DNA of 64,000 bases from CAMBDS01 sp964355675. GTDB taxonomy: Bacteria; Electryoneota; AABM5-125-24; Hatepunaeales; Hatepunaeaceae. Below, in pieces: positions 60,084-64,000 of this stretch. The translations under genes were made by a program, and so were the position numbers. The number at the start of each line of letters is the position of its first letter. Position 1 is the stretch's first letter. Below the pieces are notes generated by a model that saw only the letters and a list, made by a program, of their open reading frames with translations, ran no database searches and was not told where the DNA came from. The stretch covers positions 5,538 to 69,537 of the forward strand of contig CAYHEC010000019.1 of NCBI GenBank assembly GCA_964355675.1, in the 5' to 3' direction.

Positions 60084-60166
60084 GGCGGATTGAAATCCGC
60101 CTTCCAAGAATCTATCTATCGTCCGCCAATCTTGCAAGGTGGAATCGGCGGACGAGGACGTCCGCC
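60084..60166. repeat. Two GGCGGA hairpins downstream of a T9SS gene
   Basis: GGCGGATT-GA-AATCCGCC (60084-60101) and GGCGGACG-AGGA-CGTCCGCC (60147-60166) are perfect 8-bp stems. The second shares its sequence type with family B and its AGGA loop with family A. A third hairpin, GCGGACT-GAA-AGTCCGC, lies at about 60399-60415. Confidence 0.7.
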
Positions 60167-60200
60167 TGAACTCTGAACATCTGAATAAGAGCGGACTACA

Positions 60201-60365
60201 AGAGTTCATTGATTTATTCGTTCGAGTAGAGATTTGATCCTCTTGGAGGGGGGGCTTCAGCCCCCCCTAAAGGACGATCAAGCACAAACAAGGGCGGGCT
60301 GAAGCCCCCCCTCCAAGAGAATCTTGTCCGAATTGGCGTCTCAAGCGAATAAATCAACGAACTCT
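60201..60365. mobile_element. MITE-like element, family D copy 1
   Basis: The ends AGAGTTCATTGATTTATTCG (60201-60220) and the complement of AGAGTTCGTTGATTTATTCG (60346-60365) are inverted repeats. Similarity continues inward for about 50 bases with decay and outward to GCGGACT on both sides. The interior holds GGGGGGCT-TC-AGCCCCCC (60249-60266) and a GGGCTGAAGCCC hairpin. A further end is at 63956. The 369-base gap here has no gene. Confidence 0.8.
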
Positions 60366-60448
60366 AAAAAGTCCGCCCTCCAAGAGTCTATCTATTAGAG
60401 CGGACTGAAAGTCCGCCATCCAAGACCCTAATACATAAGGAGTTCGAC

Positions 60449-61951
60449 ATGAATCGTTCGACAATATTTTTTGCAGTACTATTCGCCGGGCTTTTGACTT
60501 CGCAAGCCTTCGCTCAGCCCGATTCGCTCTGGTCGAAGACCTTCGGCGCCTCCGGACAGGACTCATTGTGGGGTATGATTAAAACCTCCGATGGCGGCTG
60601 GGCATTAGCTGGCTACTTTAACTCTGAAGACGTCGGAGGCGCAAATATTCTATTTCTGAAACTGAATTCGGAATTTAACCACGAAATGGACTATGGGGCG
60701 GACTATAGCGAGTTCGAAACTGCTCACGGGATAACCGAAACGCCGGATAACGGATTCGTGTTGACCGGCTTCACCTCCGACTCTCCGGAAAATCATCGTC
60801 GAAGTGGTATAATTACGAAAATTGACAGCCAAGGGCATGAAGAATGGGCTCGCTTCACTGATAACTCCGAGTACAGCGAGACATTCTCCGCCGTCGCATT
60901 CCCCAATGGCGACATTGCCGTTGGAGGGACTTGGTATCCGGGAGGAGATGCTCATGATGATTTCGCCATCTGGTCGATCGACGCACGGGCTCAACCGCAA
61001 TGGATGCAGCACTACGGTACACCCGAAGCCTCCGAGTATGGGCTTTCGATGATCAAGCGCGCTGACGGCGGCTTGGCGCTTGCCGGACAAACGATGACTT
61101 TCGGCCAGCATGGCGTCGATGCCGGAGCGATGATGCTTGTGTTGACCGATCAGTATGGAGCCCAGCAGGAGTTGAAAACGTACTCTCAGGAAAATTGCAT
61201 TGCTTGGGCAATGGATGTGATCCAGACCGCGAATGGAGGTTTTGCCCTCTGTGGCGCTATCGGATATAACTCCCCGGAATCTGGCGTTACCAATTGGAAT
61301 ATCTGGCTGGTTACTACAGACGCGGAAGGCGATCTACAATCCTCAAACGAATACGACCTCGGTCACGACGAATGGGGGATGGGGATTATTCAGCTTGCCG
61401 ATGGCGACTTTGTGCTGACAGGAGCCACCGGCGATAATAACGAGTGGGCGCTCGAGAACGCAGATTGTTTTCTTCTCCGAACAAACAGTGATGGCGAAGT
61501 CCGCTGGCAGACGACTTATGGAGGAGATGGACACGACTTCGGAATGAAGGTCTTTCCGACCGGCGACGGCGGGTACTTGATTGGTGGAACGACGAGCTCC
61601 ATCGGCGCGGGCGAGTGCGATTTCTGGCTTCTGAAAACCGGCCGCGATCCACTCTCTATTCCAACCGAGCCTCCGGCGCATTCTGCATTCTTCACTCTGC
61701 ATTCTGCGTTCCCAAACCCTTTCAACTCCTCCACCACCATTACTTACGACATCGCCCGACCAGGATTCATCAGGCTGGGAGTGTATGACATTGGCGGAAG
61801 ACTGGTCGGGACGGTGAAGGAGGGCTATGCGACGCCGGGTAGTTATTCGACGGTCTGGAACGGCGAGGGAGCCGCGAGCGGAAGTTATAGCATTATTATT
61901 GAATCAAGTGATAAGAATCAGATCTCAAAATCTATACAGCTTGTCAAGTGA
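60449..61951 (+). CDS. T9SS cargo protein with beta-propeller-like repeats (module 2, gene a)
   Basis: ATG 60449 follows ATAAGGAG. The 500-residue protein has a signal peptide (IFFAVLFAGLLTSQAFA then QPD). At least six blades follow of the type SDGGWALAGYF, PDNGFVLTGFTSD, ADGGLALAGQT, ANGGFALCGAIG, ADGDFVLTGATGD and GDGGYLIGGTTSS, a propeller of about seven repeats. The C-terminal sorting domain (NPFNSSTTITYDIARPGFIR) follows a CATTCTG heptamer linker. It corresponds to the gene at 57645 in the duplicated module. Confidence 0.82.
   Translation: MNRSTIFFAVLFAGLLTSQAFAQPDSLWSKTFGASGQDSLWGMIKTSDGGWALAGYFNSEDVGGANILFLKLNSEFNHEMDYGADYSEFETAHGITETPDNGFVLTGFTSDSPENHRRSGIITKIDSQGHEEWARFTDNSEYSETFSAVAFPNGDIAVGGTWYPGGDAHDDFAIWSIDARAQPQWMQHYGTPEASEYGLSMIKRADGGLALAGQTMTFGQHGVDAGAMMLVLTDQYGAQQELKTYSQENCIAWAMDVIQTANGGFALCGAIGYNSPESGVTNWNIWLVTTDAEGDLQSSNEYDLGHDEWGMGIIQLADGDFVLTGATGDNNEWALENADCFLLRTNSDGEVRWQTTYGGDGHDFGMKVFPTGDGGYLIGGTTSSIGAGECDFWLLKTGRDPLSIPTEPPAHSAFFTLHSAFPNPFNSSTTITYDIARPGFIRLGVYDIGGRLVGTVKEGYATPGSYSTVWNGEGAASGSYSIIIESSDKNQISKSIQLVK
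61679..61713. repeat. In-frame CATTCTG heptamer repeat before a T9SS sorting domain
   Basis: Units CATTCTG, CATTCTT, CACTCTG, CATTCTG, CGTTCCC encode HSAFFTLHSAF-type linker residues. Confidence 0.75.
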
Positions 61952-61978
61952 ACACTTGCGAGCGTAACAGGAGGAAAC

Positions 61979-63040
61979 ATGCACCCGAATATTCTACTCT
62001 TAGTTGTCGCTGTGATTGCATATCTTATACCGCTTGCACCTGCATTCGCCCAGCCGCGAATTCATCTTTCGCAAGATTCCTTTGAATTCGACTTGATAGA
62101 TGAGGAGCTATTTGGTCAGAGACTCCGCGCGTTCACATTCGTCATCAACCAAGGCGACGAAGCGCTCGAATGGAGGCTTGAAATCGAATTCAACCAGTTT
62201 CCCGAAGGTGCGCCGCCACCTGAAGACTGGTTTCTCCTTGATGACAGCGCTGGAGTGCTGCAGCCGGGAGAAATTGCGATGGTCACTTTTGGAGTTGCCA
62301 TCAATGGATTACCTGGCGGTATGTATTCGATAGATCTACACTTCTTGAGCAACGACCCTAATAATCAAGAAGCGGATGTGGTAATTATATTCGATATTTC
62401 AGGTATTCCAGCATTCTATCCCATACCGCCGCAAATCGATTTCAATACTGTCTTCAGCGATATGCGGCCGGGTGAATCTTATACACTTCCAATTCGTTGG
62501 TTCAATAACGGTACAGATGATTTGGAGATATTCGATTACCTCATTGATTCAGACAATTTTCAAGTCGATGTCGACTTAGAAGAGGCGGTAATCGCTCAGG
62601 GTGGTTTTTTACCGGGAACTGTGACATTTCAGGCTGGCGATACTGGCGCTTATCAGGCAGAATTATTAGTCGAATCGAATGCCCCACCTCCTCCGGAGGT
62701 AGGTGTCTGGGTAATTCCGATAACTGCGGTCATCACGGCGAACGAAGTTCGGGGAAGGCTTGATAATCCATTTCCGGAACATCTCGTCATTACCTCAGTT
62801 AACCCCAACCCCTTCAACTCCTCCACCACCATCACCTACGACATCGCTCGACCGGGCTTCATCCGATTGGGCGTGTACGACATTGGTGGAAGACTCGTCG
62901 GGACGGTTAAGGAAGGATATACCGAAGCGGGAAGGTATTCGACGGTTTGGAACGGCGAAGGAGCCGCGAGCGGGAATTATCTGCTGAAGTTGGAGGGAGT
63001 TGATTCACAAAGCGTCATGCCCATCGGGTTGATGAAGTAG
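61979..63040 (+). CDS. T9SS cargo protein with ASH/choice-of-anchor-D-like domains (module 2, gene b)
   Basis: The ATG follows AGGAGG. The 353-residue protein has a signal peptide (ILLLVVAVIAYLIPLAPAFA then QPRIHL). Two ASH-like domains follow (INQGDEALEWRLEIEFNQ and LHFLSNDPNNQEADVVIIFD; then WFNNGTDDLEIFDYLI and LLVESNAPPPPEVG), and then the sorting domain NPFNSSTTITYDIARPGFIR. Unlike its three neighbours it lacks a heptamer-encoded linker. It is the paralogue of 59030-60079. Confidence 0.8.
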   Translation: MHPNILLLVVAVIAYLIPLAPAFAQPRIHLSQDSFEFDLIDEELFGQRLRAFTFVINQGDEALEWRLEIEFNQFPEGAPPPEDWFLLDDSAGVLQPGEIAMVTFGVAINGLPGGMYSIDLHFLSNDPNNQEADVVIIFDISGIPAFYPIPPQIDFNTVFSDMRPGESYTLPIRWFNNGTDDLEIFDYLIDSDNFQVDVDLEEAVIAQGGFLPGTVTFQAGDTGAYQAELLVESNAPPPPEVGVWVIPITAVITANEVRGRLDNPFPEHLVITSVNPNPFNSSTTITYDIARPGFIRLGVYDIGGRLVGTVKEGYTEAGRYSTVWNGEGAASGNYLLKLEGVDSQSVMPIGLMK

Positions 63041-63075
63041 TTTTCAGGCATTTCAACTGACTGATAAAAACGACA

Positions 63076-63112
63076 AGGGCTGGCGCTTAATTGGCGCCAG
63101 CCCTGTTTTATT
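63076..63112 (+). terminator. Intrinsic terminator after the T9SS cluster
   Basis: AGGGCTGGCGC and GCGCCAGCCCT pair perfectly over 11 bp (63076-63086 with 63094-63104) around a 7-base loop, followed by GTTTTATT. Confidence 0.85.
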
Positions 63113-63151
63113 GCCGTGAAGTTCTTGCTGGAAGGCAAGATACTACTTTTG

Positions 63152-63234
63152 TGCCGAGGGCCGGACTTGAACCGGCACGGCCTTGCAGCCGAGGGATTTT
63201 AAGTCCCTTGTGTCTACCATTCCACCACCCCGGC
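63152..63234 (-). tRNA. tRNA-Leu (anticodon TAA)
   Basis: An 83-base minus-strand gene with acceptor GCCGGGG against CCCTCGGC (one G-U pair), GGGACTTAAAATCCC anticodon arm and a long variable arm typical of class II tRNA-Leu. CCA is not encoded. Confidence 0.94.
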
Positions 63235-63241
63235 TTCGGAA

Positions 63242-63698
63242 GGATGAAGGATGAAGGATGAAGGATGAAAAAGGAAGGGGGAAAGGAGTTAAGGCTTGGA
63301 TTTTGCCTTGACCTTCTTTACGATAGTTACAAAGATAGCAATAAGTTGATTTACCTCATCGTCAATCGAACCGAATTGCTCCTGCGAGATCAATTTGGAA
63401 GCACTAAGAAGCTCAAGCCAGTATCGACTTTCTTCTAATTCTTGAAGGCAGCCTTCGATCTTTGAGATAAAATCCGGATCAGTTTTAGCTCTGCTTGCTT
63501 CACGATACTGCGCTCCAACAGATGTTCCTGACCTGAGCAACTGCTTGCCAAGCACAATACTCTCGATGCACTTTGGTAACGAACCGACTAATCTAACGAT
63601 GGTAAGGGCAAAGAGAGTAGTTCTTGCCTTCAAGTTGTAAGTCGAATCGTTTTTTCCTTCAACCTTTTCGTTCATCCTTCATCCCTCATCCTTCATCC
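63242..63698. repeat. Inverted heptamer repeats enclosing an S23 gene (unit 2)
   Basis: Four GGATGAA units (63242-63269) and four TTCATCC-type units (63671-63698) are inverted copies, enclosing the minus-strand S23 gene between tRNA-Leu and tRNA-Cys. The right arm includes the S23 start codon region. The layout parallels the inverted-repeat S23 unit at 37939-38436. Confidence 0.75.
63289..63675 (-). CDS. Four-helix-bundle (S23/IVS-type) protein, second copy
   Basis: The 128-residue protein has family landmarks TTLFALTIVRLVGSLPKCIE, KQLLRSGTSVGAQYREASRA and KIEGCLQELEESRYWLELL. It is only distantly similar to the copy at 38011, so it is not a recent duplicate. The ATG at 63675 lies inside the inverted heptamer array. 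Function unknown. Confidence 0.88.
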   Translation of the reverse strand: MNEKVEGKNDSTYNLKARTTLFALTIVRLVGSLPKCIESIVLGKQLLRSGTSVGAQYREASRAKTDPDFISKIEGCLQELEESRYWLELLSASKLISQEQFGSIDDEVNQLIAIFVTIVKKVKAKSKP

Positions 63699-63703
63699 TT
63701 TCG

Positions 63704-63779
63704 TGGAGGCGGCAAGCGGACTCGAACCGCTGAATAGAGGTTTTGCAGACCTCCGCCTTAGCCACTTGGCTATGCCGCC
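63704..63779 (-). tRNA. tRNA-Cys (anticodon GCA)
   Basis: A 76-base minus-strand gene with acceptor GGCGGCA against TGCCGCC, anticodon arm GAGGT-CTGCAAA-ACCTC and discriminator T. CCA is encoded (TGG at 63704-63706 on the + strand), unlike the other two tRNAs in the window. Confidence 0.94.
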
Positions 63780-63955
63780 CTATGGCAAAGACCCGCACAT
63801 CCGCCAGCCATATAGCAGACGTAGAGTATAAGCAAATCATTTACCCCTTGTCAAGATGTAAGAGCTAAAAGGAGTGCGTCTTCAACGATTGCCTTTACAT
63901 CCAATTGGCATTATCTTGAAGTGAGAGTTCCGAAACGATTGGAAGGCGGACTGAA

Positions 63956-64000
63956 AGAGTTCGTTGATTTATTCGCTTGGGACGCCAATTCGGACAAGAT
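63956..64000. mobile_element. MITE-like element, family D copy 2 (cut by window end)
   Basis: The last 45 bases match the right arm of the family D element at 60321-60365 in reverse complement, with a single difference, starting AGAGTTCGTTGATTTATTCG. The left flank again holds GGCGGACT. The region 63780-63955 shows no other feature. Confidence 0.8.

Noticed and set aside
63242..63269. Short direct repeats that might suggest a CRISPR array
   Set aside because: The units are 7 bases in perfect tandem with no spacers, and no cas genes are present.

Overview
The window looks like a chromosome segment of a Gram-negative bacterium of the FCB (Fibrobacteres-Chlorobi-Bacteroidetes) side of the tree, probably an uncultured candidate phylum. 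The basis is several secreted proteins ending in a type IX secretion (T9SS) type A sorting domain of the NPFNSSTTITYD kind, a complete type IV pilus inner-membrane and secretin set, MEP isoprenoid genes (ispG, ispH), a system II (ResB/CcsA) cytochrome c maturation pair, and a 2-oxoacid:ferredoxin oxidoreductase. Base composition is near 50 percent GC and TTG starts are frequent. The exact phylum cannot be fixed from sequence reading alone.

Layout. 1-11.4 kb is accessory DNA, all on the + strand, ending against the 3' end of a tRNA-Pro gene. It holds a tightly overlapping operon hsdR(partial)-hsdS-rhuM-hsdM followed by an HExxH protein and an HNH nuclease. A replication/regulation module follows: PC4-like single-strand DNA-binding protein, HTH protein, primase-polymerase, and an excisionase-like HTH protein. 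11.9-30 kb is a type IV pilus operon. It starts with a strong promoter and paired palindromic operators in front of a MerR-type regulator, then an ExeA-like ATPase, a PilM-PilN fusion, PilO, PilP, and a PilQ secretin with an extra C-terminal domain. Next come a giant lipoprotein of about 3450 residues built from about 31 Ig-like repeats, and an outer-membrane barrel-like protein. 30-38 kb holds two PilT ATPases, a hybrid sensor kinase, a small basic protein coupled to a TIR/deoxyribosyltransferase-like protein, a CheY-like regulator and PilB.

38-41.7 kb has an S23 four-helix-bundle gene inside an inverted repeat, thiL, and a CxxCH-containing T9SS cargo protein. 41.9-56.5 kb is mostly minus strand: ispH, ccsA, resB, korB, an F420/NADP reductase-like gene and korA as one run, then ispG, a glycerophosphodiesterase, an M24 peptidase, a membrane hybrid kinase and a MoxR ATPase. 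56.6-57.6 kb has a DUF4258/YgiT toxin-antitoxin-like pair and an orphan YgiT. 57.6-63 kb has four T9SS cargo genes that are a duplicated two-gene module. The end has tRNA-Leu, a second S23 gene between inverted heptamer repeats, and tRNA-Cys.

The most striking non-gene content is a dense set of small repeats. At least four families of 130-165 bp elements have terminal inverted repeats; two copies of one family have clear 6-bp target duplications. Their interiors carry hairpins whose loop is purine-only on one strand in most cases (AGGA, GGGA, GGGG, GAAA, ACGGAG). Heptanucleotide tandem repeats occur at nine arrays, several translated in frame. The best candidates for undescribed biology are the R-M-associated protease/nuclease pair, the pilus-operon giant lipoprotein, the small-protein/TIR-like pair, and the inverted-repeat S23 units.
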